A stretch of 64,000 nt of DNA from assembly GCA_035443885.1 (NCBI GenBank), contig DAOMNO010000016.1, positions 1 to 64,000 of the forward strand. Reading direction: 5' to 3'. The notes under the pieces were generated by a model that was not told where the DNA came from, ran no database searches, and saw only the letters and a program-made list of their open reading frames with translations. The number at the start of each line of letters is the position of its first letter. Positions within the stretch are counted from its first letter, which is position 1. This document shows positions 33,304-41,160 of the stretch, piece by piece. This DNA comes from DAOMNO01 sp035443885 (GTDB lineage Bacteria > Planctomycetota > Phycisphaerae > Phycisphaerales > SM1A02). The position numbers and the translations under genes were made by a program.

Positions 33304-35546
33304 TGCAGGGTCTCCGCGACAGCAATGTTGAACCGATGACGAAGCGAATCAAGCCAGTTTTTCACTTCCGTTGCATCACGAATCGCCTGTTCATGGTCGG
33401 GAATCGTCGCATCCAGTATTCGAGTAATGTCGGCTTCCGCATGCCCTTGCAATTCCAGCACCATCGCGAAGAGTACAGCAGCCCGGACCGCTGCTGCGAC
33501 ATTGTCGCCCGCTGTATTCGGAGCTTTCTTCTCGTGGCCAATCGGTTGCCAGATCGCTGCTACAGCAGCAGCAATGCCCGCCCACGCAGGCAGGGCGGCA
33601 ATCGCCACCGGGCTGATGAGAAGTGATGCTGCGACACAGCCCAGAGCACCGGACAGCGCCCCCGCGGCCAACCACTTCGGACTCTTCCGAAGACGCATTG
33701 GCAAGAGTTCCGTCATGCGCGTGGCTCCGGATCGCATCTGCTCGGTCAAGCGGCCGATGTTGTTGCCTTCAATCAGGTTCTGCACATGACGGAATCCCAG
33801 AGACTCTCGCCAGCTTTCACTGCTGCTTTGATAAAGTGTTGCGATAGCTCGATGAAGTTCAGCTTGCGCATCGGTTGTGGGCGCAGCTCCTTGATCGAAC
33901 CATCGCTTAGCATGCGTGCGGATGAGTTCAAACGCCTCTTCAATGTGGCGCACCTGCTCAGGCGTGCGGCTATTCTCGCCTGCGAGTGAAGCGATCCTTT
34001 GAAGACCCGCAGCAGTGATGTGATCAAGATCGAGTTCAATAATTCGATCTTGCGCTACGCCTGCTTCAATGCACAGGCGGATCCAATCTGCAACGCGCGA
34101 TGCGACACCTGCTGTATCCATCCCTCGTGAACGCAGCGACTGGCCGCCGGTCAGAATCACCGCCGCTGGTCGTGCAAGCCTTGCGACAATCTCGGCGATA
34201 AATCGACCGATCCCTCGATCGGGCGTGGTCGCAAGATCGCACACCATCAGTACCACCGCAGGCTCGGTTGCGCTCTCTCCAATCGCAGCAAGCACGCTTC
34301 GGCGGTCATCACGAGATTCCACAACGCCCAAATCGTCCCACACCACGTGAGGCGTACGGGGCGGCCAGACCGCGGGGCGTGCGATCTCAATGCCCACCAT
34401 AGCGGGCGGACCGGCGGGGCGAATCCGTGGTGTGCCGGATGGATGTCCGGCAGAGATTGCGAACGCCGCGGGATTCGACGGACCGCCCACATCGTCACTC
34501 GTTTCACAGCGAGTCGGAGTGTCGAACAATCTTGATTCAAGCCTTGCATAACCTGGCAGGCGCGTATCGAGTGCGAATCGATTCGCAGCAGTGCGCCGGC
34601 GGCTGAGCGACCATCCGAAAAGCAATATGCGCGGTGCAAAGCCGTATAGTACGATCGAACCAACGAGCAGGCTCGACCACGCCCGCCGCGATTCATCATC
34701 AAGTGTTCCAGTTCGGCCGGTCCACCTGCTTCGCGCAATCTGCTCGTCATCCGGCGAATCGAATCCGACGAAACTCGGCAGATACGACAAACCATGCGTA
34801 AGTCGAACGTAGTGTCGATCTTCAAGGATCGTCGTTTCCCACACAAACTGGTAGTGCCTCGTACTCAGCAGCAGCATGATCGCGCCGAGGCAACCGATGT
34901 TGAACGACAACCAAAGGCCGTGTGTGATTGAACTGAAGGTCCACCGGCCAATCAATCCTGTGGCGTGAATGTACGACCATGCGTGGACTGCGGCACGTGT
35001 GATGCGGCCGCGCTGAATCCGGCTGGTGAGCCATTGCGCCGCGGCCACTGCTGCTCTGCCCAGCGAGAGAAGACCCTCAGTCGGTCGCTGCCGCATCGAT
35101 GACGCGACGACCAACACAAACCACGCTGCCAACATGAGCGTTTGAACGCCAAGTACCGCACCGATCGCAACGTAGAAGTTCACAACAACGCCTTCTCCCC
35201 CCACTCCTCGGCCTAATGCGGCGAAAGCTGTTCCCGCACCGGCAAAGAGAGCCAGAATCCCCGCGCCGACAATCACCCACCCCGTTACCGTGTTGATCTG
35301 CCGCAAAGCTGCGCGAAGCTGCGCTGCCACCGGAAGCCGTGCGGCTCGCTCAATGATGCGGCTTTCAAGATCGCCTGTGATCGCGCGAGCAGCCAGCTCC
35401 GCGGATTCATCATGGATAGCCTCTGCCCCATCGCGTTCCAGCGCGCGTATCGCTTCAGCCAGCATGCGCGCCTCGAAGAGATCGCCTTGCTGTGCGACAT
35501 GTCCAGGCGTCGTCCGCTGGTCACGACCGTCGTCCATTCCCCGCAT
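33300..35546 (-). CDS. DUF2868 membrane protein, partner of the GTPase
   Basis: From ATG at 35546 (or 35537) the protein has about 748 residues. Two pairs of membrane segments lie in the N-terminal 300 residues (VTGWVIVGAGILALFAGAG, FYVAIGAVLGVQTLMLAAWF, and later GLWLSFNIGCLGAIMLLLS, SLLVGSIVLYGFAPRILLFG). A central cytoplasmic part has VLMVCDLATTPDRGIGRFI, and a final hydrophobic pair follows (ALSGALGCVAASLLISPVAIA, AWAGIAAAVAAIW). This matches the DUF2868 arrangement. Its stop overlaps the GTPase start by four bases. It diverges from hpnC across 101 bases. Confidence 0.82.
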   Translation of the reverse strand: MRGMDDGRDQRTTPGHVAQQGDLFEARMLAEAIRALERDGAEAIHDESAELAARAITGDLESRIIERAARLPVAAQLRAALRQINTVTGWVIVGAGILALFAGAGTAFAALGRGVGGEGVVVNFYVAIGAVLGVQTLMLAAWFVLVVASSMRQRPTEGLLSLGRAAVAAAQWLTSRIQRGRITRAAVHAWSYIHATGLIGRWTFSSITHGLWLSFNIGCLGAIMLLLSTRHYQFVWETTILEDRHYVRLTHGLSYLPSFVGFDSPDDEQIARSRWTGRTGTLDDESRRAWSSLLVGSIVLYGFAPRILLFGWSLSRRRTAANRFALDTRLPGYARLESRLFDTPTRCETSDDVGGPSNPAAFAISAGHPSGTPRIRPAGPPAMVGIEIARPAVWPPRTPHVVWDDLGVVESRDDRRSVLAAIGESATEPAVVLMVCDLATTPDRGIGRFIAEIVARLARPAAVILTGGQSLRSRGMDTAGVASRVADWIRLCIEAGVAQDRIIELDLDHITAAGLQRIASLAGENSRTPEQVRHIEEAFELIRTHAKRWFDQGAAPTTDAQAELHRAIATLYQSSSESWRESLGFRHVQNLIEGNNIGRLTEQMRSGATRMTELLPMRLRKSPKWLAAGALSGALGCVAASLLISPVAIAALPAWAGIAAAVAAIWQPIGHEKKAPNTAGDNVAAAVRAAVLFAMVLELQGHAEADITRILDATIPDHEQAIRDATEVKNWLDSLRHRFNIAVAETLQ

Positions 35547-35647
35547 GGTACGTCCAGTGCGATGCCGCCGCCCGGATCGGCGCACTCGGTGGTTCCTGCG
35601 CGGAACCTTGGGTACAGTGTGCATCTGCCTCACATCGGCAAAGAATC

Positions 35648-36625
35648 ATGACTGCCAATCCTGTCGATCAACTCTCACTCTACGGGCCGGATCGCTGCGA
35701 CACGCTCAGTGTCGAGCAGGCGCGATCATGGTGTCGGCGGCTGGCATTGGGGCATTACGAAAATTTCAGCGTACTCAGCAGTCTCGTACCCCGCACGCCA
35801 CCTGAACTGCGCGACGACTTTGCAGCGGTTTACGCGTTCTGCCGGTGGGCGGACGATCTCGGTGATGAAATCGGCGACAGCGGACGTTCGCTTGAACTGC
35901 TGGCATGGTGGCGACGTGAGCTGGAGCAATGCTTCAGCGGCGATCCGCGGCATCCCGTCTTCATCGCGCTCCGCCCTACCATCGAACGGTGCAACCTGCC
36001 AATCGAGCCGTTCGACAATCTCATTTCAGCGTTTGAGCAGGACCAGCGCATTAATCGCTACGAAACGTGGGAGCAGTTGATCGACTACTGTCGCCGCAGC
36101 GCGGACCCGGTAGGACGACTCGTCCTGATGGTGTGCGGCGAGGTAACGCCGGGGAACAAAGCCGGGTTGTTCCCGCTGAGCGATGCCATCTGCACCGCAC
36201 TTCAACTCACGAATCATTGGCAGGATGTCAAACGAGACATTCTTGAACGTGATCGCATTTATATACCACAAGAACTGATTCGAATCGAGAACTTTGAGGA
36301 GCGGCTCATCGCCAGTGCAAAGCAGGGATGGGCTGTGGACCGAACGTTCCTGCAGGAATCGCGTGAACTGATCCGCGAGTGCGTTGAACGAACGTGGAAA
36401 CTCTATGAAACCGGCGAGCCGCTGCTCGACCGAGTCAGCAATCGTTCGCGCCCGCTGATCCTCTTGTTCGCACGCGGCGGCCAGCATGTGTTGCGCTCCA
36501 TCGAAATGTGGAACTATGAAACCGTTCTGCACCGCCCCACACTCACGCCATGGCGGAAGGCGTTGCTCGTCGCGCAGGCGTGGCTCAGCCGCGGACGCAG
36601 ACGTGGCGCAGGAGTCGGGGCGTGA
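35648..36625 (+). CDS. hpnC: Hydroxysqualene synthase HpnC
   Basis: The protein has 325 residues and the all-alpha squalene/phytoene synthase fold. The first Asp-rich motif is VYAFCRWADDLGDE, the second NHWQDVKRDILERDRIYIP. In the HpnCDE route HpnD makes presqualene diphosphate from farnesyl diphosphate, HpnC turns it into hydroxysqualene, and HpnE reduces that to squalene. It is the first of three overlapping genes. ATG at 35648 is preferred; an upstream in-frame ATG lies in unlike sequence. Confidence 0.92.
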   Translation: MTANPVDQLSLYGPDRCDTLSVEQARSWCRRLALGHYENFSVLSSLVPRTPPELRDDFAAVYAFCRWADDLGDEIGDSGRSLELLAWWRRELEQCFSGDPRHPVFIALRPTIERCNLPIEPFDNLISAFEQDQRINRYETWEQLIDYCRRSADPVGRLVLMVCGEVTPGNKAGLFPLSDAICTALQLTNHWQDVKRDILERDRIYIPQELIRIENFEERLIASAKQGWAVDRTFLQESRELIRECVERTWKLYETGEPLLDRVSNRSRPLILLFARGGQHVLRSIEMWNYETVLHRPTLTPWRKALLVAQAWLSRGRRRGAGVGA

Positions 36626-37503
36626 ACGCGATTGCAATCGACCATCCTCGCGAAGCTTTGCGCCACTGTGAGCGCATCACGCGCGAACGCGCTCGCAACT
36701 TTTATTATGGCCTGAAACTGCTGCCGGAACCGCAGCGATCCGCGATGTATGCAATTTACGCGTGGATGCGGCAGGCAGATGATCTCGTTGACGACACGAC
36801 AGATGATGCCGCGACAAAGGCCGCTCGCATCGCTGCGTTTCGAACGGATACGGATCGTGCCATTCAGGGCGATCCCTCAAGTGATGATCCGATCTGGGTG
36901 GGATTGAGTTTTGTCGCCAATCGCTTCAAAATCGACCGCGCTGCGTTCCATGCTATGCTTGATGGACAGCTTGATGATGTGCGTGAAAGACGCTATCGCA
37001 CATTCGATGATCTGCGCGAATACTGCTATCGAGTCGCCTCAACGGTCGGTCTTGTCTCCATCGCAGTATGGGGTTACGACGACGCTGCAGCGCCATCTCT
37101 CGCCGTCGATCGTGGCATTGCGTTTCAGCTCACGAACATTCTGCGAGACTTTCGCGAAGATTACGACGCCGGCCGAGTGTACCTTCCTGAAGAAGATTTC
37201 AAGCGACACGGCATCTCGCCCGTGGAACTCTATCAATGGTCGGTGCCCCAAGTGTGCGAAGCAATGCTCACGGAACAGCTTGCAAGAGCGGAGTCTTTTT
37301 ATGAGCGATCCGCACCACTGGATCAGATGATTACACCGTCTTGTCGACCGACGTTGTGGGCGATGACCGCGATCTATCGCGGCCTGCTCGACAAGATGAA
37401 ATCCAATCCCGCACAACTCGTCTCGGCCGAGCGTGTACGGCTGAGTCCCTTGGCCAAAACGATGATTGCCCTGCGAGCACGCTGGGGCGCACGTGGCGCA
37501 TGA
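36622..37503 (+). CDS. hpnD: Presqualene diphosphate synthase HpnD
   Basis: The protein has 293 residues from a GTG that overlaps the hpnC stop (GTGA), with AGGAG a few bases upstream. RNFYYGLKLLPEPQRSAMYAIYAWMRQADDLVDD holds the first Asp motif; TNILRDFREDYDAGRVYLPEEDF the second. It condenses two farnesyl diphosphates to presqualene diphosphate. The longer frame starting at 36550 lies inside hpnC and is less likely. Confidence 0.92.
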   Translation: MNAIAIDHPREALRHCERITRERARNFYYGLKLLPEPQRSAMYAIYAWMRQADDLVDDTTDDAATKAARIAAFRTDTDRAIQGDPSSDDPIWVGLSFVANRFKIDRAAFHAMLDGQLDDVRERRYRTFDDLREYCYRVASTVGLVSIAVWGYDDAAAPSLAVDRGIAFQLTNILRDFREDYDAGRVYLPEEDFKRHGISPVELYQWSVPQVCEAMLTEQLARAESFYERSAPLDQMITPSCRPTLWAMTAIYRGLLDKMKSNPAQLVSAERVRLSPLAKTMIALRARWGARGA

Positions 37504-38906
37504 GGACGAAAGTCATCATCATCGGCGGCGGGCTGGCTGGCCTTGCAGCAGCGATCCGACTCGCTGAGGCGGATTACGAAGTCGTCATTCTTGAAACCCG
37601 AAAGAAACTCGGCGGACGAGCGACGAGCTTCATCGATCCGAGATCAGGCGAAGTGCTCGATAACTGCCAGCATGTGCTCATGGGATGCTGCACGAATCTT
37701 ATGGATTTGTACGACCGTCTTGGCGTACTCGACACCATTGAATGGCATCGCACGCTGTATTGGGCGTATGCAGAGAATGGATCCCCGAAACCAGACATCA
37801 TGCAGGCCGGGTGGCTGCCCGCGCCGTTGCATTTCACAGGCTCGTTCAGGCGGATGCGGAACTTCAGCTCGCTGGAAAAGCGAGCGATCGCCCGTGCAAT
37901 GTGGAAGATGATCCGCATGGGTACGGCTGGCAGGCTGGCTTGGAGCGATCGTCCATTCATGGATTTTCTTCGTGAATGCAATCAGCCCCAGCGCCTCGTC
38001 GAAGCGTTCTGGCAGACGATCGTCATCAGCGCATGCAACATGCCCGTCGAGCGCGTGTGCGCGAGCCACGCACTGCATGTGTTTCAGGAAGGATTTCTCG
38101 CCAACAAGTGGTCGTACACAATGGGGCTGGCCACGGTGCCCCTCTGGGAGTTGTATGAGCCTGCGGTTGAATACCTCCAAGAGCGTGGTGGAACGATTCG
38201 GCTTGGTTGCTCCGCGAAGGAGCTCCTGTACGACGGACAACGGCTCAGAGGCGTTGTAACGGACGAAGACACCATCTTCGGCGCAGCGATGGTTGCAGCC
38301 CTGCCGCCTGATCGCCTGCATAAACTGTGCACCACGACGATTCGTGAAGCGGACTCGAGACTCACTTCACTTGATAAGTTTGAGACAAGCCCGATTCTTG
38401 GCGTTCATCTTTGGTTTGATCGCCCGGTGATGGACCTGCCGCATCTCATTCTGGTCGAGCGCGGCGTCCACTGGCTTTTCAATAAGGGGATTGGAGAAGA
38501 TGGCCGCCAACATCTTCATGCAGTTATCAGCGCAGCGGACGAGTGGATGGAACTGGATGAAACGCAGGTTGTCGAGCGCGTCCTTGCGGATGTGCGTAGC
38601 GTGCTGCCGCAGTCGGCGAATTTGAACCCGGTGGCATGGCGATCCGTCAAGGAGAAGCGTGCGACATTCGCGGCCGTGCCCGGCATCGACGCCATTCGGC
38701 CTCGTGCTGCGTCTTCGGGTCTCGGCCTGCAACCGGGCATATCAAATCTCTATCTCGCAGGTGATTGGTGCGATACTGGCTGGCCTGCAACGATGGAAGG
38801 CGCCGTGCGCAGCGGCTACGCAGCAGCGGCAGCCATCGCTGGCGCTGGCGGCGTTGTCGAAGATGTGCCCCCCGGCCGATTCGCTGCGTGGCTGGGACTG
38901 CGGTAA
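37500..38906 (+). CDS. hpnE: Hydroxysqualene dehydroxylase HpnE
   Basis: The protein has 468 residues. It is an FAD amine-oxidase-fold protein with KVIIIGGGLAGLAAAIRLAEADYEVVILE, RKKLGGRATSF and the C-terminal YLAGDWCDTGWPATMEGAVRSG. It removes the hydroxyl of hydroxysqualene to give squalene. ATG overlaps the hpnD stop (ATGA), so the three genes form one coupled unit. No squalene-hopene cyclase or other user of squalene lies in the window. Confidence 0.93.
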   Translation: MRTKVIIIGGGLAGLAAAIRLAEADYEVVILETRKKLGGRATSFIDPRSGEVLDNCQHVLMGCCTNLMDLYDRLGVLDTIEWHRTLYWAYAENGSPKPDIMQAGWLPAPLHFTGSFRRMRNFSSLEKRAIARAMWKMIRMGTAGRLAWSDRPFMDFLRECNQPQRLVEAFWQTIVISACNMPVERVCASHALHVFQEGFLANKWSYTMGLATVPLWELYEPAVEYLQERGGTIRLGCSAKELLYDGQRLRGVVTDEDTIFGAAMVAALPPDRLHKLCTTTIREADSRLTSLDKFETSPILGVHLWFDRPVMDLPHLILVERGVHWLFNKGIGEDGRQHLHAVISAADEWMELDETQVVERVLADVRSVLPQSANLNPVAWRSVKEKRATFAAVPGIDAIRPRAASSGLGLQPGISNLYLAGDWCDTGWPATMEGAVRSGYAAAAAIAGAGGVVEDVPPGRFAAWLGLR

Positions 38907-39129
38907 CCCAAATGGATGAGCCTCGCCTGTGTGGGGGTCAACCTGCTGTTTTTAATGTAAGAAGGCTGTTTGGATTACGCAGATGAACGATGCGCTCGAC
39001 ATGCGTTACGGTTTTATCTATCATGCCGCGTTGATACAAGCCAGGGCATGCACGTCACATCTCTGCTCGGTTCGGCTCGCTCGTGGGTGGCCAATCGGAA
39101 CGTATGACGGTTGAAGAAAGGGGCCAACC

Positions 39130-39333
39130 ATGGCATCCGGAACTGTTGCAAAGTTTTTTGATCAGAAGGGCTACGGCTTCATCACACCAGATGATGGAGG
39201 CAAGGATCTCTTCGTTCACTTCAAAGACGTGAAGATGGAAGGCTTCGTCTCACTGTCGCCCGGCCAGCGCGTCGAATTCGAAGTCGTTCACGAAGGCAAA
39301 GGCCCGAAGGCTACGAACGTCATCCCAAGCTGA
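39130..39333 (+). CDS. Cold-shock-domain protein
   Basis: The protein has 67 residues and one cold-shock domain, with RNP1 KGYGFITPDD and RNP2 DLFVHF. It should bind single-stranded RNA or DNA and act as an RNA chaperone. A purine-rich site (GAAAGGGG) precedes the ATG. The 223 bases between hpnE and this gene may include a structured leader, as in other csp genes, but no conserved element was recognised. Confidence 0.95.
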   Translation: MASGTVAKFFDQKGYGFITPDDGGKDLFVHFKDVKMEGFVSLSPGQRVEFEVVHEGKGPKATNVIPS

Positions 39334-39357
39334 ATCACCAGTGATTCGCAAGACTTA

Positions 39358-39387
39358 GCCGCCTCGCATGAGGCGGTTTTTCTTTTT
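39358..39387 (+). terminator. Rho-independent terminator of the cold-shock gene
   Basis: GCCGCCTC (39358-39365) pairs with GAGGCGGT (39370-39377, ending in a G-T pair) around GCAT, followed by TTTTTCTTTTT. It lies 24 bases after the stop and just before the end of the convergent MATE gene. Confidence 0.92.
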
Positions 39388-39407
39388 GCGCCGTGCGGAA
39401 GTGATGA

Positions 39408-41078
39408 CTACACGCGCACGTGCTGCCATCCGCCATGCAGAAATCGGGCAGCAAAAAGAATGCCGCGCACAACGATCTCACCACACAGGCCAACCCAGAT
39501 GCCCGCCAATCCGTAACCGAGGTAAACGCCCAGCAGCCAGGCCAGTGGAAGCCGAACGCCGTAGCTGGAGACTGTCGTGATGATGAGCGTCCACATCGCA
39601 TCGCCGACGCCGCGCAAGCCCTGACGCACAACCATGGTGATGCCGAAGAAAACCTGCACCATGCCGCAGATGAACAGCAGCTTCGGCACTTCTTCAAGAT
39701 GAACCGGGTCTTGGCTGACAATGCCGGTGAGCATCGTGCCTGCGAACATGAAGAAAATGCCGAGCACGCCCATGATGCCTGCGCCAATGGCGGTACAGGC
39801 CAGGATTGCCTGCCGCGCTTTGCGAGGATTCCCCGCTCCGAGATATTGGCCCGCCAGGGCTCCCGCCGCCACCCCGATAGCGAAGCCCGGCATGAAGCTG
39901 AACGCTTCCCATTGCACTGCGATCATGTGCGCGCCATGCAACCCTTCTGCGACCGGCTTGGAGCCTTGTGTGCCTGCAAGCCGCATTGCGTCATCAGCTT
40001 GCACGCGCGCGATCTGGCCGATGAACTGAATCACGAAAAGATTGACCGCCCACATGGCGATCCCTTCCATGAAGTTTGGAATGCCGATGCGCACGAATCG
40101 CCAGACCATTGAGCCGTCCCACGGCATCTCGCTCACATGCAGGCGCAGATCACGAATTCCTCGCGACAGGACATACAGCGTGAACACCGCGCCGAACAGA
40201 TAGGCCAGACCGCTGCCCGCTGCGATGCCAATAACGCCTGACACCGCAGGGTCATAAGGCGACGGGTTCGGAATGATGAGCGACTCCGCGCCACGCGGGC
40301 CGAACGAAATCAACACGCCCGAAAGAAACCATGTAAAGACGATGTTGAGCAGGTTCACCGCAATCGCGATGACAGACGGCTTCATCGCTTCACCCGCACC
40401 ATGCATACACATCGAGCCAACCATCATCACCGCAGCAAAGGGCATATACCACGCCAGCGTCTGCACATACTGGGCGCAATACATCGCGGATGCCTCAGAG
40501 AGACTCGCCATCTTCGCCATGGGGTGAACGCCGAAATACATCGCAGCACCGACAATCGCACCCCAGAAGAAGCTGACGCTGATGGCCTGCGCGAGTGCGC
40601 GGCGGCTTTCCGCAATGTTGCCCGCACCGATCGCACGGGCGATGATTGCCTGCCCGCCGATGCCCAGTCCCGCCATCGCAATGCTGACGAACCAGCCGAC
40701 GTACGAACCAACACCGATGCCGTCCATCGCTGGTCGAACGATCGCTTCGGGCAGGCTGCCTGCGATGATTTTGTCAACGAGACCGACGCACGCCGCCATG
40801 GTCTGCTGAATGAGAACCGGCATGGCGAGAATCCAGATCGCGGCCCACATCGTCTTGCCCGCCAGACTGCCGGAACGAATCGCGCGTTCCATTTCTGGCG
40901 CGGCTTCAGCTTCAGAAAGGGTCGTGCTGCCGAGCGGCGGATCATCAGGCGATGCCACCAGTTCGATTTGGTCCGGCGTCTCATGTGGCGCCTGTGGCAC
41001 TGGCTCGTCGCCATGTGAATTGTTACGTAACGTTGGCAAGGGGGCGGATTGTATCCGTGAGATAATCGCAGGGTACAC
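39408..41078 (-). CDS. MATE-family efflux protein
   Basis: The protein has up to 556 residues with about twelve membrane segments in two halves, starting AIWILAMPVLIQQTMAACVGLVDKIIAGSL and ending AGIWVGLCGEIVVRGILFAARF. The two-fold MATE pattern includes GIGGQAIIARAIGAGN in the first half and GVAAGALAGQYLGAGNPRKA in the second. MATE proteins export cationic drugs or metabolites using H+ or Na+. The start is uncertain: GTG at 41078 adds a polar N-terminal arm of about 70 residues, while ATG at 40892 would begin just before the first helix. Confidence 0.88.
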   Translation of the reverse strand: MYPAIISRIQSAPLPTLRNNSHGDEPVPQAPHETPDQIELVASPDDPPLGSTTLSEAEAAPEMERAIRSGSLAGKTMWAAIWILAMPVLIQQTMAACVGLVDKIIAGSLPEAIVRPAMDGIGVGSYVGWFVSIAMAGLGIGGQAIIARAIGAGNIAESRRALAQAISVSFFWGAIVGAAMYFGVHPMAKMASLSEASAMYCAQYVQTLAWYMPFAAVMMVGSMCMHGAGEAMKPSVIAIAVNLLNIVFTWFLSGVLISFGPRGAESLIIPNPSPYDPAVSGVIGIAAGSGLAYLFGAVFTLYVLSRGIRDLRLHVSEMPWDGSMVWRFVRIGIPNFMEGIAMWAVNLFVIQFIGQIARVQADDAMRLAGTQGSKPVAEGLHGAHMIAVQWEAFSFMPGFAIGVAAGALAGQYLGAGNPRKARQAILACTAIGAGIMGVLGIFFMFAGTMLTGIVSQDPVHLEEVPKLLFICGMVQVFFGITMVVRQGLRGVGDAMWTLIITTVSSYGVRLPLAWLLGVYLGYGLAGIWVGLCGEIVVRGILFAARFLHGGWQHVRV

Positions 41079-41099
41079 CCTTCAACACGACAGATGCGC

Positions 41100-41132
41100 A
41101 AAGAAAAAGCCGGTCGCGCAACGACCGGCTTG
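41100..41132 (-). terminator. Rho-independent terminator of the large metalloprotease gene
   Basis: On the minus strand AAGCCGGTCG (41132-41123) pairs with CGACCGGCTT (41117-41108) around five bases, and a T-rich run (TTTTCTTT) follows. It lies about 28 bases after the stop of the metzincin gene and just upstream of the MATE gene. Confidence 0.9.
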
Positions 41133-41160
41133 AAAACATGTGTTGCGATTGCGATAGGTG

